From Myxocyprinus asiaticus (Eukaryota > Chordata > Actinopteri > Cypriniformes > Catostomidae), in the NCBI RefSeq assembly GCF_019703515.2, contig NC_059348.1, positions 20,603,656-20,667,655 on the forward strand: a stretch of DNA of 64,000 nt. The letters run 5' to 3'. Every line of letters begins with the position of its first letter. Within the stretch, counting starts at the first letter, position 1. A program made the translations under genes and the position numbers. Shown here in pieces: positions 25,701 through 31,904 of the stretch. The notes beneath the pieces were generated by a model. The model was given only the letters and a program-made list of their open reading frames with translations, was not told where the DNA came from and did no database searches.

Positions 25701-28700
25701 GGTTTTGGCATATTCCGCACCTTAGGCACATACCTCCTTCTACTGTTTTTTTTTTTTTTTTTGCAACCAACATGGGTGATCATTCTACTTTACCTCTTAT
25801 GTTTGTTTGGGTTCCAACAATGGTGGGCTCAGGCTGCTGCGTGTTCAGCTCCCATGCCTAAACCTCACCATGTGAGTTCCAGTGTATGTAGTTTTATGTT
25901 AATAACATATTAAGATCCTCTTATCTTCCATATCAAATACGTTTGTCTAAACTTGTGTCTATTAAGAAAGTCATAATTACTCTTTGATTAATTTGGTCTT
26001 GTATACCTTTCCCTAAGATCCAATTTGTCATACTTATGTCTTTTGTATTACCTTTTAAGTTCTCAATCATATTCTTTCTTTCTATATAATATTTTCTACA
26101 TTTCAATATTATGTGTTCTACTTTGTCCATTTCCCCACAAAAAATCACATCTGTATTATGTTTACCTATTAAATGTAATGACGTATTAAGCCCTGTATGT
26201 CCAAATTGCAATCTAGATAGAATCACCTCCTCTTTCCTATATCGGCCTAAATTGTATACCTCCTTAACTGATGTATGTATCCTATCTGTATGTATCTGCC
26301 ACTCTTTTTGAATACTTGATTACTTATTGATTTCGTTTCTCTTTATGCCTTTTTTGCCAACATATCTGCCATTTCATTTCCGTAAACTCCTGTGCGTACC
26401 GGTACCCAACAAAATTTTACATCTATTTTCATGTTTTCTAGTAATTTTGTAATCATATATGTATATATAATTTAATATCTTCTCTAGTTGATTGATGTGA
26501 TACTAGACTATTAAGTGCTGACATGGAATCTGAACAGATGATTACTCTATCTGGTCTAACATCTTCACTCCATTGGTGTGCAACAAAGAGTGCAACTAAT
26601 TCTACTCTATATACTGCTTATCTGTTCGATAGTCTCTTGAAGATTTATAACTTGAATTCTGGAATAAAAATACCTACACCAGTTTTTGTAGTATCTGGTG
26701 CTTTTGATCCATCAGTGAATATCTGTAAATACAAGAAATAATTCACTTTCATATATTTCTCTATATACTGTATATATTACTGTTGTTTTCATACACTTCT
26801 TTATTCTTTCCTAGGTTAACGTCTACCTTTGTCGGATGAAAGCATTTCACTGCATTAAAAGGCTGTTAAGTCAACTACAAACAGAAACTTCCTTTCTTCA
26901 GTTTTCAAAATAAAAGCTTCCGCCGAAATAAAGGCTTGAAGGTTTAACCGGACTGCATAGTAAGTTAAGAAATTATTAAAGAAATAAATTACTATTGAAT
27001 AATAATAATAATTAAAGTAATAATGATAATTATTGTTATACAATAATATATTTCTATAATAATGTCTTAAAATTATTCTGGGTTTCAAAAACATTATGAT
27101 GAAAAGTGAACTGATCCTTTCACAAACTGGACAATTATTATTTTTTTTTTTTTTACAAAGCAGACAGATGCGATGTGATTTTGATTTTTTTACCCCCTTC
27201 TGTTTCACTGTTTTATTAATTTATTTAGTTTGGTTCTTTTAAGAGGACTCGAGTGTGAACACCCTTTCTAGAACAGTATTTACGGTCGGCAGTAAAGCAT
27301 GGGCAAAACGTGGTTTAATTATGGTTAAAAGAAATCACACATTTTTTGTTTTATGTTTATCATATCGCAGTTCAAATCATAATTGCAATTTTTTCAAAAT
27401 AATCGCAAATAATTTTGTCCAAATCGTTCAGCCCTACCTTCCACTTTCCCAGCCTCGAAAGTGGTGAGAATGAGTGATGGATGGAATGGGAGATGGCTCA
27501 AGTGAACTATCTAGTTAATCTTTGTTTGATGTCAGAAAACATCACCGCAGCACTTCGTCAAAATAGTCAGCTCCGATGCTAACGGCTTTATGCTTTTATT
27601 TTGTGATTATTTTATGTTTTGTTGTGATTTATGTTTTAACATAAAAAATAATGATATTGTGATATTGAAAAGACTATGTGAGCAGCTAGTTCATTATGAC
27701 AACCGCTTCAGTCCCTCTTTTGCTGGTAAACAGCAGCATGAATGCAGATCACACTGGTTTGATCATACACCTCTGAGCCCAGCCTAGTGTAATCACACCG
27801 GTTTGATCGTATGTGAAGTGGTTCAATATCAGCCTGATCTCACATAACATTTGGCAAGTGTGTGCTGATTTTTCTTAAGCCGAAATTGGTGTACCTTGAC
27901 TGAATTATAAAACACTGCCCCCAGAGGTTAAAGCCGTAAGTGTTTTAGAGCTTTTAAACAAGTGTGACATCCATTTATATCTAGGAGAGGTCGAAAACCT
28001 TCTAGTTGTTTTCAGCTGTACAGGGTGCAAAACAGTAAAGAGAAATGCATCTTTTATTTAATCAACCCCCCCCCCCCCCCCACCCCCAACCCACCCAACC
28101 AAAACCCAAATCTAACACTAACCATTAGTAGAGACAAAATGCAATGTTAGGTATAAAAATGCAACCTCCTTATCACAATCATGATTGTTTATAGAAAGAT
28201 TACCTCATCGTTTGAATGAGGATTGAACAGTGGTCTCCTGTGCAACTGATGCAATGCTTTACCAGTCATGCCACGAGGGAAAGTAACTGTTGTGGAGTCA
28301 TTGCAAATATGTCATATGGGAGATGGGCATGTCAGTTAGTCAGCATACTGTTGCTGATCCTAAGGTACCAGAATTTTCAGAAACAGCATACCAACTTCCT
28401 GTGTGATCATGTTGTAAATATACAACCATTTGAAACTGCATCCCCCAGAAATGCTAGTGCTCTTAATGCAATGCGTTTATTTTCAATAAGTACAATTCAG
28501 CATGCTTCTTTGTTTCAGAGAATACCATAATATATTTGTCATTAATGTACTTCCATACAACTGGACCTGTCTGTCATTGATCAGCGAATACCTATGTCAG
28601 AAGGTATTGCAGCAAAAGTTACAATTTTCTAATCTTTTGGTCACTTGGCATATTGTCACTTTTGCAAACCCTTACATTTTCCCTCTATGTCCTTGTGACA

Positions 28701-31700
28701 TACCATACCCATTGAAATTGTCTGTGTATCCCCATTGTCTGTGTAATAAGTGGACTGTTAGTCACTTTACATTCTTTATTGCATAGGACCAGTGACACAT
28801 TGCTTCACATGTTGGTAGGTTTACTCTTGGTTTTTGTACTTCTGACTTATGAGTAACTTGTATCTTCTGATGGTGCAGGCAGATCTGATATAACCTTTCA
28901 GCTTCTGAGTGTGTTTCTTTATTTCTTCCGAAGTTCTACGGCTCTCACTTTTCATGCTTAAAAAACTGCATAAGGACACAATCAGGAAGATATTCTGTTC
29001 CTCTTGTAATGAAGTGACTAAATGTGGCCACAAAATGCTTGAGCATAAATCCCTATTTTTGATTTTGAAACCAACAACTGTTGGTTAGGTTTAATTTAGT
29101 CTTGAAATGTTGAGTGTTTCTTGTGTTTGTGTATAGCACTCAGCTGGTGGAGGTGTTGGACCTGTATCAGGAAGCAGTGCTGCAGAATGCAGATGGAGTG
29201 GACCCTGATCTTCAGACAGGTCTTGGTGTGCTCTTCAACCTCAGCTCAGAGTTCGACAAAGCTATAGACGCTTTCAACGCTGCACTGTCTGTCCGACCAG
29301 AGGTGAGAGAAAAGTCACGTAAACACACTTCCTCTCACTCATTTACACAGAGCTGCCTAACAGCACTGTGCAATTTTACACTTGTTCAAAAAATCTCATC
29401 ACAGCTATCTGTAATGCATTTAAACAACACATTCATTATATCATGAGACCAAAACCAATCTCCAGGCCTCAATGATATAAAACTATAAGAGGATCTGAAA
29501 GATGTCAGTGCTGTCCTACACTGCCTTTAACTCTCCTCATATGTGCTTGTATATGTGTGTTTCTGTAGGACTATCGGCTGTGGAACCGACTTGGGGCGAC
29601 GTTGGCTAACGGGGACCGCAGTGAGGAGGCGGTGGAGGCCTACACCAGAGCTCTGGAGCTTCAGCCAGGCTTCATCCGCTCCAGATACAACCTCGGCATC
29701 AGCTGCATTAACCTGGGGGCACATCGGTAATGAACCCAATCACTGGATAAGGTTTATGGGACATTGACCATGTTTCTTTACTGTGTATTTAAATAGACTC
29801 AAATAGACCGGGGCTAGATGTCATTTGGGGAATTTGTCACAATGAATGGCTATATCTCAGTAATTGTAAGATTTTGAGTCAAACGTCTAATTGTGCAAAT
29901 GTATGGTTTCTCTAGTAGTTGTATGTTGGTTTCGAGCACTGTTCAAAACCCAATTACATTTGTGAATTTGTGATTTGTGAATTCTATCCTGCAAAGGACA
30001 TTTCAAATAATCATAGTTTTGTTATAGCAAGTTATAACAAGCAAACATATTCAAACCACACTGGCTCACATTAAGGCAAGGGTTAACTATGTTATGAAGG
30101 TATATTTTTACAAAATGTAATAAATTTGTTCTTAGGACAAAGATATTTTTGAATGAAAGTCAGCTCAGGGCATGTTGTCACATTTTTACCGGGCAATGTT
30201 CACATGAAACTGTGACGAGGAGGAAGGCGTGGCCGGGCCATGATGGAGCACGGCCGGCGCTGAATCAGCTGATCAGCGGGAGAGCGAGATAAAGGGGGGC
30301 CAGAGACGCCGATTTGAGAGAGAGAGATACGCATGCGGCCGCGCTTCATGTTTGTTTATGTTCATTTTAAGTTTACCATTAAAGTTTATGTTTACTGTTC
30401 AGCTGGTTCCTGCCTCCTCCTTGCCCGTTCTTATACTGTTACAGAAACCTACTGTATGCCCCTGGTTTAAAGATAAGTTCTATTGTGACAACTTAGCCCA
30501 TAAAGTGTGACAACATGCCCATGTATTGGGGCAAGTTGTCACAAATAGTTAATTCAGTGAACTGAATCTCTTTTTTTCCTGTGCAATAACGGTGAAAAGG
30601 TTTAGCTTTTTTTTGTAGCCAAGGTAATGCTTAAAGCTGAAGTATGTAACATTTTCTTTGTTAAAATACTTTCTTCTATCCCAGCTTAATATGCAAAGAC
30701 AACTAAAAGCAAGCCATTCTTAAGTAAATTTTCTGAAAAACTGTAAACACTGTCTTTCTGACCCCATTTCCACCTGGTATTAAGATGTGTTTTTGGTGAT
30801 CGGATCACATGTGGTCAGCACCAATTACAGGTCTAAACAGGGCCTAAAAAGTTTTGTGATCGGATCACAAAAAATGCATATGTATGTGGTCAAAAACGCA
30901 TTTGAAAGCATCACATTTGAGGTGTAAGCGCTAATCCGTCCTGTATACGTCCTGGCAGCAGCGAATCGCCTCCCCTCACCTGTCAATCAACCGCTGCGCT
31001 TATTTATTTTATTTAGCATTTGGCTTACATGCAGTATAAAAGGATTGTATAGTACATCGTGTAAGCGCATATGATCCAAAATATGACATAAATGTAACAA
31101 TATAACAGAAGAGTTAAAATTATCATATATCAGTGTCCAGTTGTTTGATCCATTCTAACGCAGATGGTACTGCCTCCATAAAATCGACCCAATTTGCCAG
31201 ATAGGATTGGAGGTGACATTCAATGGCGATGTGATGGATTGTTTGGTTTGGTGCGCCACAGTTGCACTGTGAGGAAGATGTTTTTCCCCACTTATGCAGA
31301 GAATCTGCACATTTACCATGACCGGTACGGATTCTGTTAAGGGATACCCATAACTTTTGACTGAGTTGGGTACCAGCAATATCCTGGTTGTAATTTACAA
31401 ATTTGTTTTGAGCGACCTGCTTAGACCCACCCCAACAACATTACTCAACCAATGGCGTGAGTTGGGGGTGGGACAGTTTCTTTTTGCAATTACGTTCGGT
31501 GGCGCTAGTGTCACAGAAATTACATACTTCAGCTTTAAAACTTTTAGATATACCTCCTCTACACCAAAGAACAGAGTTACAAAATTAATAAAAGAAGTTT
31601 ATTAGTTATATTTTCTTGTTTTCAATATTCTTATGCATAAGGTATATTGTAATACACATACTGTTTTTGGATTTGTCTTCAAATAATCAAAGCGATCTCT

Positions 31701-31904
31701 CTTGTCTCTCACAGAGAGGCAGTGAGCAACTTTCTGACGGCTCTGCACCAGCAAAGGAAGAGCAGGAGTCATCAGGTGATGTCCAGCAACATCTGGGCAG
31801 CTCTGCGCATTGCCCTGTCCCTCATGGACCAGCCGGAACTTTTCCAGGCAGCTAGCATTGGAGATCTGGACCTCCTTATGAGGGCCTTCAACATGGACAT
31901 GTGA
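139..31904 (+). CDS. pex5l: pex5l gene: PEX5-related protein (TRIP8b), 12 coding exons, 5' partial
   Basis: Exons at 139-242, 3912-4124, 5126-5255, 6036-6126, 7575-7661, 12575-12694, 14207-14350, 16443-16513, 20744-20962, 29137-29302, 29569-29726 and 31715-31904 join with GT-AG splices and compatible phases into about 563 codons ending in TGA. The product matches PEX5L/TRIP8b: an N-terminal [16 protein letters not shown] block, a central [19 protein letters not shown] block, then TPR repeats with [42 protein letters not shown] and the end [17 protein letters not shown] and the central block separate it from the peroxisomal import receptor PEX5. The family is neuronal: its TPR domain binds the C-terminus of HCN pacemaker channels and sets their trafficking and cAMP response. 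The first exons are outside the window. Introns are up to 8.2 kb and loaded with transposons. The paralogue (a/b) cannot be told from this window. Confidence 0.95.
430..2555. repeat. dispersed repeat bounded by GAGTCCGAGTC-rich ends
   Basis: Clusters of GAGTCCGAGTC and related hexamers lie at 440-500 and 2400-2535, and the right end reads GTACCCCAACACTA. About 1.9 kb of AT-rich sequence between them has no coding signal. It looks like a non-autonomous DNA element, but a clean left terminal repeat is not visible. It occupies most of the intron after the first visible pex5l exon. Confidence 0.45.
2727..3701. mobile_element. non-autonomous PIF/Harbinger-like element, TAA target duplication
   Basis: The ends are inverted: left AGCCCGCTATACACTGTAGG, right a reverse complement beginning AGCCCGGTGCACACTGTACG, both followed by ATTTT. 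TAA is duplicated outside (2724-2726 and 3702-3704), the usual PIF/Harbinger target. About 975 bp, no transposase frame. Lies in a pex5l intron. Confidence 0.65.
3712..3800. repeat. short minisatellite, TAGCAACCATCCAGAACACC type
   Basis: About three imperfect units of roughly 30 bp containing AGCAACC and AGAACACC. Related sequence on the other strand occurs at 13360-13440 (GTGTTCTGGATGG, GGTTGCTAGG). Just 110 bp before a pex5l exon. Confidence 0.5.
3912..4124 (+). CDS. pex5l: pex5l exon 2 in window
   Basis: Acceptor CTCTAG and donor TCAG/GTATAG. It reads [14 protein letters not shown], aligned to human TTGLDLLDLSEP, then a basic serine-rich stretch ([15 protein letters not shown]) and DSLDSG. 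Beyond LDLSEP the exon diverges from mammals, as expected of the disordered N-terminal half. Phase 1 at both ends. Confidence 0.85.
4125..5125. other. pex5l intron, nothing recognised
   Basis: One kilobase of AT-rich intron. I see no repeat ends, coding signal or structured RNA. Confidence 0.5.
5126..5255 (+). CDS. pex5l: pex5l exon 3 in window
   Basis: Acceptor TCTCTAG and donor CTGTG/GTATGC. It reads [12 protein letters not shown] and SSSELLW, matching human LEKWDDVKFHGD and GSKELLW. The tryptophan codon is split TG|G across the next intron. The rest is low-complexity and poorly conserved. Confidence 0.85.
5325..5682. repeat. foldback repeat copy (TTTGGGTGAAC family)
   Basis: The right end reads TTTTTGGGTGAACTGTCCCT followed by TTAA; the left part (TTTACTCACCC, GTGACTTTCTTT) pairs with GAAAGAAAGTCACACAC in the right part. 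The same family recurs at 34.7, 51.1, 52.9 and 55.4 kb. I give it no family name. Confidence 0.6.
6036..6126 (+). CDS. pex5l: pex5l exon 4 in window
   Basis: Acceptor CTCTTCAG and donor CCTCAG/GTACAG. It reads [20 protein letters not shown] and ends TPQ, corresponding to the human segment with KSALNSESASELEL and PTQ. No stop in the chosen frame. It ends on a codon boundary, so the following exon is a clean cassette. Confidence 0.8.
6160..6495. repeat. MITE with GGTTCCATTTGTTAAC end, copy 1
   Basis: The left end GACTTTAAAAGAAGGTTCC mirrors the right end GGAACCTTATTGTAAAGTG. Inside are many TTAGTTAAC/GTTAACTAA motifs. A second copy lies at 57556-57880 in mfn1, so it is dispersed. It starts 34 bp after the donor of pex5l exon 4. 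Confidence 0.65.
6496..7519. other. pex5l intron, nothing recognised
   Basis: AT-rich intron with T runs (6953-6978). The short reading frames here lack family resemblance. No repeat termini seen. Confidence 0.4.
7520..7553 (+). repeat. TG microsatellite upstream of pex5l exon 5
   Basis: Imperfect (TG)n ending 22 bases before the exon, where the branch point and polypyrimidine tract should be. Confidence 0.9.
7575..7661 (+). CDS. pex5l: pex5l exon 5 in window, 87-nt in-frame cassette between TG and CA repeats
   Basis: Acceptor GTGCACAG and donor GGAG/GTGAGA. It encodes 29 residues ending [12 protein letters not shown], matching human LEEEFERAKAAVE. Both junctions fall between codons, so skipping would keep the frame. 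A TG tract (7520-7553) occupies the usual branch-point and polypyrimidine zone upstream, and a pure CA tract (7677-7722) begins 15 bases after the donor. That arrangement may affect splicing. Confidence 0.9.
7677..7722 (+). repeat. CA microsatellite downstream of pex5l exon 5
   Basis: Pure (AC)23, starting 15 bases after the donor. As RNA it is complementary to the TG tract on the other side of the exon. Confidence 0.95.
7723..10591. other. pex5l intron, mostly unassigned
   Basis: 2.9 kb with no convincing repeat ends or coding signal, apart from an AAAACTAAAATGAAAACTAA-type low-complexity stretch near 10270-10330. Slightly less AT-rich than the neighbouring repeats. Confidence 0.4.
10592..12214 (-). 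mobile_element. Tc1/mariner element with long inverted repeats and dead transposase
   Basis: TA target sites (10592-10593, 12213-12214) flank ends CAGTGCATCCAGAAAG and CTTTCCGGATGCACTG. The inverted repeats run about 200 bp (to about 10808 and from about 12005), the IR/DR type of fish Tc1 elements. The minus-strand transposase fills the middle. The two ends are still very similar, which argues for moderate age. Confidence 0.92.
10812..11811 (-). pseudogene. Tc1 transposase, disrupted
   Basis: Read on the minus strand it begins [20 protein letters not shown] (helix-turn-helix) and ends GAKGASTKY. The DDE core is visible: [23 protein letters not shown] and [10 protein letters not shown] with 34 residues between the second D and E. 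Defects: an in-frame TAA after RWRRA (near 11598), a one-base shift shortly downstream, and loss of about seven codons after MTARLE. HLNP replaces the usual DLNP. Not functional as it stands. Confidence 0.92.
12215..12574. other. AT-rich intron with short TAT and TA microsatellites
   Basis: (TTA)n at 12294-12314 and (TA)n at 12400-12417. Otherwise plain intron leading to pex5l exon 6. Confidence 0.6.
12575..12694 (+). CDS. pex5l: pex5l exon 6 in window, central conserved block
   Basis: Acceptor CTCCCACAG and donor AAAAG/GTATCT. Forty codons reading [20 protein letters not shown] and onward to FSPTEK, nearly identical to the human segment just before the TPR domain. In the mammalian protein this central part helps bind the HCN cyclic-nucleotide domain (family knowledge). 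Confidence 0.95.
12695..13635. other. pex5l intron, no gene
   Basis: Unassigned except for the GTTGCTAGGGTATTGCTAGG minisatellite-like stretch at 13360-13440. Confidence 0.4.
13644..13797. mobile_element. 154-bp hAT-type MITE with 8-bp target duplication
   Basis: Ends CAGGGCCGTAGC and GCTACGGCCCTG are exact inverted repeats of 12 bp. The flanks GTGCTGAG (13636-13643) and TTGCTGAG (13798-13805) form an 8-bp duplication with one mismatch, the hAT signature. No coding capacity. Confidence 0.75.
14207..14350 (+). CDS. pex5l: pex5l exon 7 in window, start of TPR domain
   Basis: Acceptor CTTGCAG and donor CAGAG/GTAAAA. Forty-eight codons: [12 protein letters not shown], then [20 protein letters not shown] and [12 protein letters not shown], the first TPR helix pair. 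The human equivalents are GYYFHTENPFKD and [12 protein letters not shown]. Confidence 0.95.
14351..14890. other. pex5l intron with short repeated ATGGAAA motifs
   Basis: Contains repeats of CATGGAAATT and CTGGAAAATT around 14500-14740, a fragment of a dispersed repeat. No gene. Confidence 0.4.
14895..15720. repeat. tandem array, six units of about 140-146 bp
   Basis: The motif TTATTAGAGTATTGTGTTGT recurs at 14954, 15094, 15239, 15384 and 15524, with a degenerate copy near 15670: spacings 140, 145, 145, 140, 146. Each unit also has TTAGCAACATGCTAAC and AATTGTGAGTTAAACACTG. The 140-bp units lack TTTAC before CCAATATTT. No reading frame spans the units. Confidence 0.92.
15721..16442. other. pex5l intron, nothing recognised
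   Basis: No repeat ends or coding signal. A T/C-rich tract (16390-16440) is the polypyrimidine tract of pex5l exon 8. Confidence 0.4.
16443..16513 (+). CDS. pex5l: pex5l exon 8 in window, TPR 2
   Basis: Acceptor TTCAAAG and donor CAGAG/GTGAGT. It reads [20 protein letters not shown] then [14 protein letters not shown] is the PEX5L form; PEX5 has a different sequence here. The arginine codon is split AG|A. Confidence 0.95.
17211..18337. mobile_element. about 1.1-kb TIR element, copy 1
   Basis: The left end CTGTACCGTGAAGCC and right end GCTTCATGGTACA are imperfect inverted repeats. The interior shares ordered blocks with 46.36-47.51 kb, for instance CACCATAGTAAC, AATCAGCTGTGAG and TTTCTTCTTGCTGTGT. 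No transposase frame. Confidence 0.55.
18404..18960. repeat. dispersed repeat fragments
   Basis: TTTAGGGCTGTGCCAATTC followed by ATCAATATATCGCAATAC looks like one terminal region of a DNA element. 18660-18960 holds ACACTGCCCCCAGTGGCC and related blocks that recur at 27.84-28.36 kb. Confidence 0.4.
18970..19450 (-). pseudogene. heavily decayed Tc1-like transposase fragment
   Basis: Minus-strand fragments resemble the middle of a Tc1 transposase: [13 protein letters not shown] after the first catalytic region, then [23 protein letters not shown], with stops and frame changes. Much older than the 10.6-kb copy. Confidence 0.55.
19478..20447. mobile_element. 970-bp TIR element with AAAGGGTCA ends
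   Basis: Left end AAAGGGTCATGAAAC, right end GTTTTGTGACCCTTT: inverted repeats with few mismatches. Contains a (TCCA)7 microsatellite at 20013-20040. No coding content. No clear target duplication. Confidence 0.6.
20744..20962 (+). CDS. pex5l: pex5l exon 9 in window, TPR 3 and linker
   Basis: Acceptor CAAATAG and donor GGATG/GTACGA. It reads [20 protein letters not shown] and [20 protein letters not shown], followed by a linker with [15 protein letters not shown]. In human this linker contains TRRMSKS, so a basic-basic-x-Ser pattern is kept although the linker sequence is not. The last codon is split across an 8.2-kb intron and becomes cysteine. Confidence 0.93.
20963..21496. other. pex5l intron before LTR element, nothing recognised
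   Basis: Half a kilobase without repeat ends or a family-matching reading frame. Confidence 0.4.
21497..22050 (+). repeat. 5' LTR
   Basis: Begins TGTCATGATCCACCGG, ends CTCTGTGACA. Contains an AATAAA (21998-22003). It matches the 3' LTR along its length with scattered substitutions. Confidence 0.88.
22051..23543 (+). pseudogene. gag-like and proline-rich reading frames of the LTR element
   Basis: From 22051 the + frame reads [20 protein letters not shown], then a short gag-like piece ([40 protein letters not shown]) and a stop near 22410. Downstream three overlapping frames, up to 178 codons, are rich in Pro and Ser with repeats of [12 protein letters not shown]. This resembles capsid-plus-proline-rich proteins of fish LTR elements. 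No zinc knuckle or pol motif was seen. Frame breaks suggest a decayed copy. Confidence 0.6.
23544..24098 (+). repeat. 3' LTR
   Basis: Begins TGTCACGGATCCACCGG, ends CTCCGTGACA, following the purine tract. The AATAAA of the 5' LTR reads AGTAAA here. Confidence 0.88.
24504..25556. mobile_element. hAT-like element nested inside the 24.2-27.4 kb element
   Basis: Ends TAGGGTTGCCAAC and GTTGGCAACGCTA pair at 12 of 13 positions. The flanking octamers GCTGGGCA and GCTGGGTG look like a worn 8-bp target duplication. Inside, TTTGTCCCATATTTTAG and GGAATGTCCCGTATTTGG are sub-terminal repeats. Non-coding. Confidence 0.6.
25933..26810 (-). pseudogene. LINE ORF2 remnant with RNase H domain (I/Nimb-like)
   Basis: On the minus strand the order is [55 protein letters not shown] (after a frame change), then [20 protein letters not shown] and [19 protein letters not shown]. 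The first four carry the D-E-D-D residues of RNase HI; the last is the tail typical of LINE ORF2. Stops and frameshifts make it dead. RNase H in a LINE points to the I group; that assignment is by motif only. Confidence 0.75.
27436..29136. other. pex5l intron, mostly unassigned
   Basis: Contains a poly-C run (28067-28085) and at 27.84-28.36 kb blocks such as ACACTGCCCCCAGAGG shared with 18.66-18.96 kb. No gene. Confidence 0.4.
29137..29302 (+). CDS. pex5l: pex5l exon 10 in window
   Basis: Acceptor GTGTATAG and donor CAGAG/GTGAGA. It reads [20 protein letters not shown] and [20 protein letters not shown], matching the human [18 protein letters not shown] region. This starts the C-terminal group of TPRs. 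Confidence 0.95.
29569..29726 (+). CDS. pex5l: pex5l exon 11 in window, C-terminal TPRs
   Basis: Acceptor TTCTGTAG and donor ACATCG/GTAATG. It reads [40 protein letters not shown] and [13 protein letters not shown], among the most conserved segments of the PEX5/PEX5L family. The asparagines of [10 protein letters not shown] are the kind that contact the backbone of a C-terminal peptide ligand in PEX5 structures (family knowledge). Confidence 0.97.
29727..30210. other. pex5l intron, nothing recognised
   Basis: Plain AT-rich intron with no repeat ends found. Confidence 0.4.
30211..30443 (+). repeat. solo LTR with perfect 5-bp target duplication
   Basis: It begins TGTGACG, ends TGTTACA, and GAAAC stands directly on both sides (30206-30210, 30444-30448). 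GC-rich first half with GATAAAGGGGG as a TATA-like box and ATTAAA near the end. This is what LTR-LTR recombination leaves behind. Orientation is inferred from the TATA and poly(A) order. Confidence 0.85.
30632..31538. mobile_element. TIR element with AAAGCTGAAGTATGTAA ends
   Basis: Left AAAGCTGAAGTATGTAAC and right TTACATACTTCAGCTTT are inverted. Sub-terminal AACCAATGGCGTGAGTTGGG recurs at 43.3 kb. It contains a LINE tail (31123-31380) and a CCCATTTCCACCTGG repeat end at 30763. Confidence 0.65.
31123..31380 (-). pseudogene. LINE C-terminal tail fragment
   Basis: Minus strand: [40 protein letters not shown] and [15 protein letters not shown], ending LDTDI and a stop. The CNCG...H...C spacing is the zinc-finger-like tail of some fish LINE ORF2 proteins. 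No upstream RT in this window. Confidence 0.65.
31715..31904 (+). CDS. pex5l: pex5l terminal coding exon
   Basis: Acceptor CTCTCACAG, completing the split arginine codon, then [40 protein letters not shown] and [10 protein letters not shown] to the end [11 protein letters not shown] and TGA at 31902-31904. The human protein has a slightly longer loop after RKSR and ends AFNLDP. Confidence 0.97.

Larger units (their letters stand above)
24208..27435. mobile_element. outer TIR element of nested stack, AGGGCTGAA ends
   Basis: Left AGGGCTGAATGATT, right AATCGTTCAGCCCT (one mismatch as inverted repeat). Next to the ends GAAATTGCGATATG and CATATCGCAGTTC pair as well. Interior insertions at 24504-25556 and about 25.93-26.81 kb explain its 3.2-kb length. 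No transposase frame. Confidence 0.6.

Noticed and set aside
139..31904. Assigning the TPR gene to PEX5 (peroxisomal import receptor)
   Set aside because: The ENENEQAAI motif, the [12 protein letters not shown] block, and the gnb4/mfn1 neighbours all fit PEX5L better.
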